Part shown: piece after piece, positions 13,084 through 21,300 of the stretch
Numbering within the stretch: position 1 is the first letter of the stretch
Layout: each line of letters opens with the position of its first letter
Assembly (NCBI GenBank): GCA_903919165.1
Contig: CAIXHJ010000153.1
Location: 1-26,990 of the forward strand
Direction of reading: 5' to 3'
DNA: 26,990 nt
Source of the DNA: an uncultured Holophagaceae bacterium
GTDB lineage: Bacteria > Acidobacteriota > Holophagae > Holophagales > Holophagaceae
Notes under the pieces: model-generated
The model's input: only the letters and a program-made list of their open reading frames with translations
Database searches by the model: none
What the model was told of the DNA's origin: nothing
Translations under genes and position numbers: made by a program

Positions 13084-16000
13084 TCAATAGGTCCAGTTCA
13101 GCGTGCAGCCTGTCTCCCGGGCCAGTTGCTCTGCCAGGTTGGGGTCGTGCTTCAGGCGCAGGTCGGAACCCGCTTTGACCCGAGCCGTGAGGCCCTCCTT
13201 CGATCGGTATTCGAAGGTCACGGGGAGATCCCCCCGGTGATCCGCGAGGATGGCGGCCAGGCGCGGAGGACATTCCCCCGGGGGCAGACGCACCAGGACG
13301 CCGGTGAAGCCCTGGCCCTGGAAGCCTTCGAGTGGTTCGAGCAGGGTGGCGAAGACCTTCACCACGGTCTGTTCCTCGTCTTCCTCGCCCTCCCCCCCCC
13401 GTTCCCATTTCCCCCGCTGCCGCCGTTGCCCTGGATCGTCTCCACCCGCAGCTCGCCGGTGATACGCAGCATGGCCTCGGGCACGGCGAGGTGGCGGTAG
13501 CGCTCGAAGGGGCGCAGGCCCGGCTTCTTGGTGACCGGATCCCACTTGTTGGCCATGAGGAGGACTTCCATCTTCCCTGTGAGGTCCTCGACCTGGAGGA
13601 TGGCCCAGGACTCCCCCTTCTGGTTGGTCTTGAAGGCGACGGTGGAGACCATGGCGCCGATGGTCACTTCATGGCGGTCCCGGAGGCGGCCCGAAGTGGC
13701 GTCCTCCATGACCTTGGCCAGAGTGCCGTAGGTGTGGACCTGGATGGCGTCGGCGAATTCCTCAAGGGGATGGCCGCTGACGAAGAGGCCCAGGACCTCG
13801 CGCTCGGCAGCGAGGCGGGTCTTGCGGTCCCAGGGCTCGATGTTTTCCGGCACCCGCCAGTCCTCGCTGAGGGTGGCCATTTCCGCGTCGTCGAAGAGGC
13901 TGGTCATGCCCGTGTTGCCGGTTCCGCGGCAGGCTGCGGATACCGCATCAGGCAGGCCCTGGAGCAGGGCGGCACGGTTGGGTTCCAGACTGTCGAAGGC
14001 GCCGGCCTTGATGAGCGACTCCCAGACCTTGCGGTTGGCCTTCTGGAGGTCCGTGCTCTTGAGGGCGTGGAGGAGGTCCTTGAACTTCCCCTCAGCTTGC
14101 CGGGCCTCCAGAATGGCCTGGAGCGCGGCGTCTCCCAGTCCCTTCACCGCGGCAAATCCGAATCGGATCTGCCGGTCTCCCGTCGCGGTGAAATCGAGAG
14201 CGGATTCGTTGATGTCCGGACCCAGGACCTCGATGCCCCGCTCCCGGCAGTTCTGCACATACTTGGCCACATCGTCCGTGCGCCCGGACTTGGTGGAGAG
14301 CAGGCCCGCCATGAACTCCACAGGGTAGTTGGCCTTCAGGTAGGCGGTCTCGTAGGCCACCATGGCGTAGGCGGCGCTGTGGCTCTTGTTGAAGCCGTAG
14401 CCCGCGAAGAATTCGATGAGGTCGAAGAGCTCGGCGACCTTGGCCTTGTCGTAGCCGCGGGAGGCGCCCTGTTCGATGAATTTGGATTTCTCCTTGGCCA
14501 TCTTCTCCTTGTCCTTCTTGCCCATGGCGCGGCGCAGCATGTCCGCCTCGCCCAGGGAGTATCCGGCGATGAGGCTGGCGATCTGCATGACCTGTTCCTG
14601 GTACAAGATCACGCCGTAGGTGGGGGAGAGGATGGGCTCCAGGTCCGCGAACATGTAGGTCACGGGCTCGCGGCCGTGGCGGCGCTCCACATAGGTGGTG
14701 CCCATGCCCGCGCCCAGGGGGCCCGGCCGGAAGAGGGCGTTCAGGGCGATGAGGTCATCGAAGCGGTCAGGTCCCAACTGGCGCAGCAGCTGCTTCATGC
14801 CGCCGGATTCAAACTGGAAGATGCCATCCGTATCGCCGGCCGAGAACAGGTCGAAGGTCTTCTTGTCGTCGAAGCTCCGGATGGTGGTCATGTCCTTGGG
14901 TTGGCCGTGTCGCCGGGTGATGACTTCCTGAATCTTCGCGATCTGCGTGAGGGTCTCCAGGCCCAGGAAATCCATCTTCAGCAGACCCGCCCGTTCGGCC
15001 TCGGTCATGGTGTACTGCACCATCACCTTCCTGTCCTTGTCTACGCTGAGGGGCGCGAACTGGGTGAGCTCGTCCGGAGCGATGATGATGCCCGCCGCGT
15101 GGACGCCCGTGTTGCGCGATAAACCTTCAAGCCGGGCGGAGATATCCAGGATGTTCTTCACCTCGGGGTCGGTCTCGTAGAGTTCGCGCAGCTTGTCGCT
15201 CTTCTTGAGGGCCTCGCCCACGGTGATGGGTTTCCCGGGCTCCTGGGGCACCAGCTTGGTGAGGTTGTTGGCGAAAGCGAAATCCTTTTCGAAGACTCGG
15301 GCCACATCCTTGATCACGGCCTTGGTCTTGAGTTGGTTGATGGTGATGATGTTGCTCACCTTGTCCTGGCCGTACTTCTCCGTGACGTAGTCGATGACCT
15401 TCTGGCGGCCGTCCCGACAGAAATCGATATCCACGTCGGGCATGGACACCCGCTCCGGGTTCAGGAACCGCTCAAACAGCAGGTCGTACTGCATGGGATC
15501 GATGTCCGTGATCCGCATGGACCAGGCCACGATGCTGCCGGCCGCCGATCCCCGGCCCGGGCCCACGGGCACGCCCATCTCCCGGGCTTTGCGGATGAAG
15601 TCCCAGACCAGCAGGAAGTAGCCCGGGAAGCCCATCTTGAGGATCATGTCCAGCTCGAAGGCCAGGCGTTCACGGTACTTCTCCTCAGCGTGTTTGAGCG
15701 AGCCCGCCTGCCAAAGGGGCCGGCATTCCGCCAGCCGCTGCTCGAAGGTCTCCTGGGCGACATGCACGAAGTAGGCGTCCAGGTCATAGCCAGCGGGCAC
15801 GGGGAAGCGCGGCGTGACAGGCTTCCGCGTGATGGGGAAAAGGTCCACCTTGGCGGCGATTTCCAAAGTGCGTTCCAGATACTCCGGATGATCCGGGAAC
15901 ACGGTCCGCATCTCCCCGGGCGTCTTCACATAGAACTGGTCCGTGGCGAAGCGCATGCGCTTCTCCTTGGCCTTGGTGGTCTTGGTGCCGATGCAGAGCA

Positions 16001-16730
16001 GTGTGTCGTGCAGGTCGGCGTCCTCGTGGTTGAGGTAGTGGGCGTCGTTGGTGGCCACCAGTGGGATGCCGAGCCTCGTGGCCAGCTCTTGCTGGAAGGG
16101 GATGATCTCCTTCTCCTTGTCGAAACCCTGGTTCTGGATCTCCAGGTAGAAGTCCTCACCGAAGATGTCCCGGAAGTCGCAGGATACCCGTTCCGCCTGG
16201 TCCAAGCGGTTCTGGAGGATGCGGGCCTGCACCTCGCCGCCCAGGCAGGCTGATAGCGCGATGAGGCCTTCGCTGTGCTCGCGGAGGATGTCCTTGTCGA
16301 TGCGCGGCTTATAGTAGAAGCCCTCGGTGAAGCCCGCCGACACCAGCTTGGAGAGGTTCCGGAAGCCCACGGAATTCTTCGCGAGCAGCACCAGGTGGTA
16401 GCCCGCGTCCCGGGATCCGCTTGGATCCACGCAGTCCTCCAGACCCTCTTCGCCAGTGGCGTTCTTGGCTTCGAGCTTCCTGTCGAACCGGGTTTTCGGC
16501 GCAACGTACACCTCACAGCCCAGGATGGGCTTCACGGCCCAGGTACCATCAGGATCCATGGTCTTCTCGCAGGCGTCAAAGAGCTTCATCATCCCGAACA
16601 TGTTCCCGTGATCGGTGACGGCCACAGCGGGCATGCCTGAGGCCTGGCACTTTTTCACGAGCTCGGGAATGCGGGTGAGGCCGTCGAGGAGGGAGTGCTC
16701 GGTGTGCAGGTGGAGATGGGCGAAGCTCAT
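13084..16730 (-). CDS. dnaE: DNA polymerase III alpha subunit, with an apparent frameshift near the C-terminus
   Basis: The replicative polymerase. It starts MSFAHLHLHTEHSLLDG at 16730 (PHP domain, HLHLH metal motif). The catalytic acidic motif MPDVDIDF is at residues 430-437. A palm/fingers region follows with GPGRGSAAGS, then helix-hairpin-helix repeats and an OB fold (about residues 1020-1090). Downstream of the OB fold a Gly/Asn linker contains nine G (coding strand of 13392-13400). As read, the first frame ends at 13359 after 1123 residues in a nonsense tail. The expected C-terminal domain (EEQTVVKVFATLLEPLEGF to ETGCTLNWTY) continues in another frame to 13084. Seven or ten G would join them into about 1214-1215 residues. 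Sequence error is the simplest cause. The open frame upstream to 17288 is not coding. Confidence 0.9.
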
Positions 16731-16797
16731 GCGCTCATTCTCTGACGGTTGCCGGGCTTTCGGGCAAGTGCCGCAAGGCCAGCCTAAGAGCCATGGA

Positions 16798-18013
16798 TCA
16801 GCGCCGGAAGAGCAGCCGGTCGAGGGTGTGCTGAATGTCCAGATCGGATGCACCCGGCTCCAGGCGTGCATGGGGGCTCCCGGTGAGGGGTCCTCCGATC
16901 TGGATCCAGCGGGGGCGCCTCCTCGGCAGGTCGCCTTCACGCCACACGGCAAGGATGCTTGGCTCCCGGGCCCAGAGAAGCACACTCGGATAGGGTCCTT
17001 CCCTCGGAGGAACGGTTCCCCAGAGCTGGACCTCCGCTCCCCAGGACCGCAGCAGCATCTGGATCCTGGCGCTCTCAGCGGCATCGTCCAGGCCCAGCCC
17101 CACGGTCCACCCGGACATGAACCCCTGACGGCCAGGCGGTGCCTCCTCTTGACGCTCGTAACACCCCACCCGTTCCTGATGGTAGAGAATCCGGCTCCGG
17201 ACCCGATAGTGGATGCCGTCCGAGCCGACCAGCGGCTCAAAGGGGTTGGCTCTGATCTGGTCAGGCCAGTCGGCACCGAAGAGACCATCCATCGCCGGAG
17301 ACGGCTGGTCCGTGCGGAAGGTGCTTCCCGGGACCAGGCTCTTCCATCTTTCCACCTCGTTCTCCATCCTGTGGATGCGGAATTCCATCGTGTTGACCAC
17401 CAGCCACTGCCATGAGTTCAAGATGATCATGGCCAGGATCATCAGGCTGAATCCGGACAGTCTGAGCTTCAGGTCGAACAGGCTGAAGGCCGCGATCTCC
17501 ACAACCACAGGCAGGGTCAGGATCAGGAAACCCGGGAACAGGCGTTTCCCCATCTGGTCGCCATCCTGCCGGGCCCGAAGCGTCCAGGAGATGATGAAGC
17601 CACAGCCCAACAGGTAGGCGAGGTTGGCTGCGTTGTGTGACCAGGTATCCCAGAACCCTGGATGAGGAAGGAGAAGGTTCCGGATGAAGTTCGGGATCAG
17701 GCCGAGGGCCATCCAGCCGGGAAAACGACGGGGGAACGTGAGTTGGAAAGAGCTCGGACAGGGTCGCGCAGAGGGCGATGAATCCGAAGGCCGCCAGCAG
17801 GCTCTGGGCACGGTCCACCAGATCCGGGTTCATCGTTGGCAGGGTGCCCAAGGCCAGCACCAGATGGCGCAGACCCACCAGGAGACAGGTGAGCGCCAGC
17901 CATCCCATCATCCGATCCCGGCGTAAAATCGCTTCCATGCCACTGCTGATGAACAGCGCCGCCAGTGCCCCGGCCTGAAGGGCGTCGAGGAGGGACCAGT
18001 CCAAGAGTTGCAT
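16798..18013 (-). CDS. Seven-helix membrane protein with receiver-like C-terminus, frameshifted as read
   Basis: Two overlapping frames together make one protein of about 404 residues. The first starts MQLLDWSLLDALQ at 18013 and is sensible to SELFPT; the second continues as RRFPGWMALGLIPN and runs to 16798. Removing one C from the CCCCC near 17738-17742 joins them smoothly. The joined product has seven hydrophobic segments in its first half, then a charged helix (MEFRIHRMENEVERW). Its last 100 residues look like a degenerate response-regulator receiver (LGLDDAAESARIQMLLRSWGAEV), with Trp where the phosphorylated Asp would be. No kinase domain is seen. The type suggests a signalling or sensing protein of unknown input. 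It lies 67 bp upstream of dnaE on the same strand. Confidence 0.6.
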
Positions 18014-18227
18014 GCGGAACTTTCAGCGAGATGGGAGGATGGTGTTTTACAGCCTAAGCCGTCGTTCAAAATTAACCTAGTCGTTCCAAAGGCCAGGACC
18101 GCATTAGAAGCCGCAGCATAACAACCAGAAAAGCACGGGTCATTACGTACCGGCCCCTAAGCTAAAAGGACGCGATCTCGTAGCCGCCTTCATCCCGGAG
18201 TAATGAATCCACCCATTGGAGACCCCG
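18014..18227. promoter_or_regulatory. Divergent intergenic region between the 7TM gene and the ABC operon
   Basis: This 214-bp spacer is richer in A+T than its surroundings and must hold promoters in both directions. A direct repeat, GTCGTTCAAA at 18061-18070 and GTCGTTCCAAA at 18080-18090, starts 19 bases apart, roughly two helical turns, as a dimer-binding site might. A TTACGT (about 18144) and TAAAAG (about 18163) pair is a weak candidate promoter for the ABC operon. None of these is certain. Confidence 0.3.
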
Positions 18228-19334
18228 TTGATCGCCTTCGAGAATCTGGAAGTGCGCTACACCGCGACCGCGACACCCGCCCTGAAGGGCCTGACCCTGT
18301 CTCTCGAACGCGGCATCGTGGGTCTGCTGGGCCCCAACGGCGCCGGGAAGTCCACGCTGCTAAAGGCCCTGCTGGGTCTCTTGATTCCTTCCCGAGGTTC
18401 GGGCACCGTGCTGGGTGTGCCTCTGGGTGCGGCCGGTTCATCGAAGCTGCGCTCCCGCATCGGCTACATGCCTGAGTACGACGCCCTCATCGAGGATGCC
18501 TCGGCCTACGAGCAGGTGGCCTTCTGGGGCGAACTGAGCGGCCTCGCGCCGGAGGCCGCCCGGGATCGCGCCCATGAGGTGCTCTACTTCGTGGGGCTGG
18601 ATGAGTCCCGCTACCGCCCGGTCAGCGGGTATTCCACGGGCATGCGGCAGCGGGTGAAGCTGGCCCAGGCCCTGGTGCACAGCCCTGAGCTGATCTTCCT
18701 GGACGAGCCCACCAACGGTCTCGATCCCGATGGACGCCGCCGCATGCTGGACCTGGTTCTGCGCGTCCATGCGGAGTTGGGAACGGGCGTCATCCTGGCC
18801 TCCCATCTGCTGGGCGATGTGGAGCGAGTGGCGGATCAATTGGTGATCCTCGATCAGGGTCAGATCAAGGCGGCGGGTTCCATGGCCGGCCTCCGCAAGG
18901 CGCTTGCCAAGCGTGTGGAGCTTCGTTTCCTGGATCCTCTGGATGGGGCCAAAGAGGCCGCCCTTTCGGACCTTGGCACCATGCTGGAGGCCCGGAACGG
19001 CCTCTACGATTTGGAGCTGACGGAGGCTGATCCCGCGGGCATCTTCCGCTGGGCCCAGCTGCAGGGCGCCACGCTGGTGCAGGTCACGCCGCGTCACGAC
19101 CGCCTGGACGAGGTGCTGTTGCGGGCCCTCCATCCTGATGCTGTCCAGGGGTCCGGCCTGCGGCCTACACCCCCGGAACCCCCGCGTCTGGACCAGGCGA
19201 AGCCTGCTCCGGATGATGCTATCCGGGGGTCCGGTCTGCGGCCTACACCCCCGGAACTCCTGCGTCCGGACCAAGCGAAGCCTGCTCCGGACGTCCCGTC
19301 CACGACCGATTCCTCTGCCCTTCGGGAATGCTGA
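18228..19334 (+). CDS. ABC transporter ATP-binding protein 1, with a repeat-derived C-terminal tail
   Basis: A 368-residue ABC ATPase of the ABC-2/CcmA type. Walker A is GPNGAGKST (about residue 35), then GYMPEYDAL (Q-loop region), the signature YSTGMRQRVKLAQAL, Walker B with LIFLDEPTNGLDPDG, and the H-loop LASHLLGDVE. The normal domain, including a C-terminal regulatory portion, ends near HDRLDEVLLRALHPDA (about residue 304). The remaining 63 residues consist of two 26-residue units (GSGLRPTPPE then DQAKPAPD) encoded by the hairpin repeat at 19147-19293. TTG at 18228 was chosen over TTG at 18216 because GGAG lies six bases upstream of it. The next gene starts one base after the stop. It energises the adjacent permease; the exported substrate is unknown. 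Confidence 0.9.
   Translation: MIAFENLEVRYTATATPALKGLTLSLERGIVGLLGPNGAGKSTLLKALLGLLIPSRGSGTVLGVPLGAAGSSKLRSRIGYMPEYDALIEDASAYEQVAFWGELSGLAPEAARDRAHEVLYFVGLDESRYRPVSGYSTGMRQRVKLAQALVHSPELIFLDEPTNGLDPDGRRRMLDLVLRVHAELGTGVILASHLLGDVERVADQLVILDQGQIKAAGSMAGLRKALAKRVELRFLDPLDGAKEAALSDLGTMLEARNGLYDLELTEADPAGIFRWAQLQGATLVQVTPRHDRLDEVLLRALHPDAVQGSGLRPTPPEPPRLDQAKPAPDDAIRGSGLRPTPPELLRPDQAKPAPDVPSTTDSSALREC
19147..19293 (+). repeat. Two tandem 78-bp units of the hairpin repeat (copies C1 and C2), inside a coding region
   Basis: The units are offset by exactly 78 bp. Each has two hairpins. H1 in C2 pairs TCCGGGGGT (19222-19230) with ACCCCCGGA (19247-19255), with a GGTC-TGC-GGCC inner stem; C1 has a shorter version. 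H2 pairs TCTGGA/TCCGGA (C1, 19187-19213) or GTCCGGA/TCCGGAC (C2, 19264-19292), then a C-C mismatch, then CARGC-GAA-GCCTG. The same H1-then-H2 order occurs in copy B. The unit length is a multiple of three, so both units are read through by the ABC ATPase frame. Confidence 0.75.
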
Positions 19335-19335
19335 G

Positions 19336-20196
19336 ATGCCCATCTACGCGCCCACACTCCCGCCCGCGCCGGATCTCCATCAGGGGCATCCGCCTGCCCT
19401 GGTGCTCATGCGTTTCGACTTCACACGCTTGTGGCGCCAGAAGATAGGCCGCTTCTTCGGCTTTGCCTTCCTCATGATGCTCCTCTGGAAGGTGGCGCGC
19501 ATTTATGTGGACCATCTGCTTCAGACGAATCAGGCCTTCAGGCCCATGCAGGATTTCGCGAAGACCGTCCTCACCCAGGGTGCGGATTTCCAGGCGGATT
19601 TGCTGAACCCCGCCAGCTACCTGCTCTGGTTCCTGGTGGCTCTGGTGGGCGGCGGGCTCGTGGCCCGGGACACGCTCTACCGGGTTCGTCCCTTGATGTA
19701 CGCCCATCCTGTGGCTCCCAAGGATTACCTGCTCGCCAAACTCGGCTTCGCCTCCGCGTTGCCCTTCACCATCCTGCTGCCCTTCGCCCTCCTGCCCTGG
19801 CTGATGTCGCTGCTGCTGGCGGGCACGAGCGGTCCCGTCTGGGTCACGGTTCCCCTCCGTCTGTTGCCTGCCATGGCGGTCAGTTCGGTCCTCATGGGAT
19901 CCCTGGCCGTGGGCGCCTCCAGCATGGCCGCCACGCCGCGGGCGGGCATCGGCTGGGTCCTTGGGCTTGTCCTGGGCACCGGTACCCTGGCCACCATGAT
20001 CCACGGACTGACCGGGATCAGGGCCATCGATGGCCTGAATCCGGTCATGCTGGCGGAAGCCTGGCCCCAGCTCTTCGTGGGAGTGGAACACCCCATGGTG
20101 GCGTGGCTTCCCGCCGTTCTGGGTACGGCCTTCCATATCGGCATTTGGACCTTCGTGGCCGCCCGGCGGACCCGGCCCTCCGAGGTGGTGATCTGA
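19336..20196 (+). CDS. ABC-2 type transporter permease 1
   Basis: A 286-residue membrane protein with about six hydrophobic segments. These include FFGFAFLMMLLWKVARIYVD, ASYLLWFLVALVGGGLVARD, FASALPFTILLPFALLPWLMSLLLA, LLPAMAVSSVLMGSLAVGAS and IGWVLGLVLGTGTLATM. The ARDTLYRVRPLMYAHPVAPKDYLLAKL stretch is the cytoplasmic coupling region typical of ABC-2 permeases, where a donor/recycling phrase precedes 'AK'. The ATG at 19336 begins two bases after the ATPase stop. A long in-frame extension upstream (to 19138) reads through the repeat units and is rejected. It pairs with ATPase 1 in the inner membrane. Its stop overlaps the start of ATPase 2 by one base. Confidence 0.85.
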   Translation: MPIYAPTLPPAPDLHQGHPPALVLMRFDFTRLWRQKIGRFFGFAFLMMLLWKVARIYVDHLLQTNQAFRPMQDFAKTVLTQGADFQADLLNPASYLLWFLVALVGGGLVARDTLYRVRPLMYAHPVAPKDYLLAKLGFASALPFTILLPFALLPWLMSLLLAGTSGPVWVTVPLRLLPAMAVSSVLMGSLAVGASSMAATPRAGIGWVLGLVLGTGTLATMIHGLTGIRAIDGLNPVMLAEAWPQLFVGVEHPMVAWLPAVLGTAFHIGIWTFVAARRTRPSEVVI

Positions 20197-21116
20197 TGAT
20201 CACTCTAGATCGCGCCTCCCTCCGCTACGGCCCCATCCTGGGCCTGAGTCCCACCACCTTCCAGCTGCCGGAGGGCGGCGGCATCACTGGATTGCTGGGC
20301 CCCAACGGGGCCGGGAAATCCTCGCTGCTCCAGCTGCTCTCGGGCCTGCTGCCACCTTCAGGCGGCGGGGTGAAAGTCTTTGGCGAAGCGCCCTTCCGCA
20401 ATCCTTCCGTGCTGGCCCGGCTGGGCCTGGTGCCCGAGGGGGACCGGCTGCCGTCGGGCCTCAGCGCTGACCGCTGGCTCCGCATGATGGGCGAGCTGTC
20501 GGGATTGTCGGGCGAGGGTCTGAAGGCTGCCATGGCCCGGGCCCTCGGCATTGTAGGCATGGCGGATCGGGCCCATCTCACCTTCTCGCGGATGTCCAAG
20601 GGCATGCGTCAGCGCATCCGCCTGGCCCAGGCCCTGCTGCATGAGCCGGAGCTGCTCATCCTCGATGAGCCCTTCAGCGGACTGGATCCTGAGGCCCGCC
20701 TGACGTTGATGGCCCTGCTGCGGGACCTCGCCGAGAAGGGCACGCGTATCCTGGTGTCGAGCCACATCCTGGGCGAGATCGCCCAGCTCACGGACCGCAT
20801 TCTGTTGCTGTTCCGAGGCCGTCTGCTGGCGGAGGGTTCAGTCACAGAGATCCGCCAGCTGCTGGATCGCCACCCCGTCGAGCTGCGCCTTACCGGTGAA
20901 GCCCAGGCCCTGGCGCGCTGGGCCGTGGAGCAGCCTGAACTGGCCGCCCTGCGTATGGAAGACGGGGCGGTGGTGATCTCCGTGCGCTCGCCCCGGGACC
21001 TCCTGCCTCGCCTCCAGAAGGCCGCGGCCGAGGGCGGCATTCCGCTGCGCGCCCTGGATCCCCTGGACCTCAACCTGGACGCGGTCTTTCAATACCTCAC
21101 GAAGGATCATGCCTAA
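20196..21116 (+). CDS. ABC transporter ATP-binding protein 2
   Basis: A 306-residue ABC ATPase of the same subfamily as ATPase 1. It starts MITLDRASLRYGPILGLSP, with Walker A GPNGAGKSSLLQLLSG, signature FSRMSKGMRQRIRLAQALLHE, Walker B LLILDEPFSGLDPEARL, and H-loop SSHILGEIAQLTD. The C-terminal regulatory portion ends in the normal place (LNLDAVFQYLTKDHA), with no repeat-derived tail, unlike ATPase 1. The start is fixed by the one-base overlap (TGATG) with permease 1. The gene is followed by copy B of the hairpin repeat before permease 2, which may separate the expression of the last gene from the first three. Confidence 0.92.
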   Translation: MITLDRASLRYGPILGLSPTTFQLPEGGGITGLLGPNGAGKSSLLQLLSGLLPPSGGGVKVFGEAPFRNPSVLARLGLVPEGDRLPSGLSADRWLRMMGELSGLSGEGLKAAMARALGIVGMADRAHLTFSRMSKGMRQRIRLAQALLHEPELLILDEPFSGLDPEARLTLMALLRDLAEKGTRILVSSHILGEIAQLTDRILLLFRGRLLAEGSVTEIRQLLDRHPVELRLTGEAQALARWAVEQPELAALRMEDGAVVISVRSPRDLLPRLQKAAAEGGIPLRALDPLDLNLDAVFQYLTKDHA

Positions 21117-21120
21117 TGTT

Positions 21121-21251
21121 GTCCGGGGGTTCCACGCTGCTCGACTCCATGTATCGCAACGCTGCGCGTTACTCCCACGCGCCACCGGTTTGTGGACATG
21201 GAGCCTCCCCCCGGACCCCCGTGCCCGGGCCAGGCGGAGCCTGTCCCGGGC
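21121..21251 (+). repeat. Hairpin-forming dispersed repeat, copy B
   Basis: It lies in the 184-bp gap between ATPase 2 and permease 2. H1 pairs GTCCGGGGG (21121-21129) with CCCCCGGAC (21208-21216). Within it, CTCCATGT (21145-21152) pairs with ACATGGAG (21196-21203) and AACGC-TGC-GCGTT (21158-21170) forms an inner hairpin. H2 follows at 21223-21251: GCCCGGG, a C-T mismatch, CAGGC-GGA-GCCTG, then CCCGGGC. H1 with its long insert matches copy A; H2 matches C1 and C2. B therefore links the two variants into one family. Confidence 0.75.
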
Positions 21252-21300
21252 TTGTCTTCCCAGGGGGTTCCGCACAATTCGATCGCACGTGGGGGAATCC

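Noticed and set aside
13332..15122. A 596-residue open frame on the plus strand
   Set aside because: It lies entirely antisense to dnaE. High G+C and the codon bias of dnaE leave the opposite frame free of stops; the translation has no family motifs.
19147..19293. Tandem repeats as a possible CRISPR
   Set aside because: There are only two adjacent 78-bp units with no spacers between short repeats, and they are inside a coding region.
19138..19335. An upstream extension of permease 1 through the repeats
   Set aside because: The extension reads the 78-bp repeats in an alternative frame and overlaps ATPase 1. The family-like N-terminus starts at 19336.
19431..20195. A long upstream extension of ATPase 2
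   Set aside because: It overlaps permease 1 in another frame; the ATPase fold begins at 20196 with a standard N-terminus.
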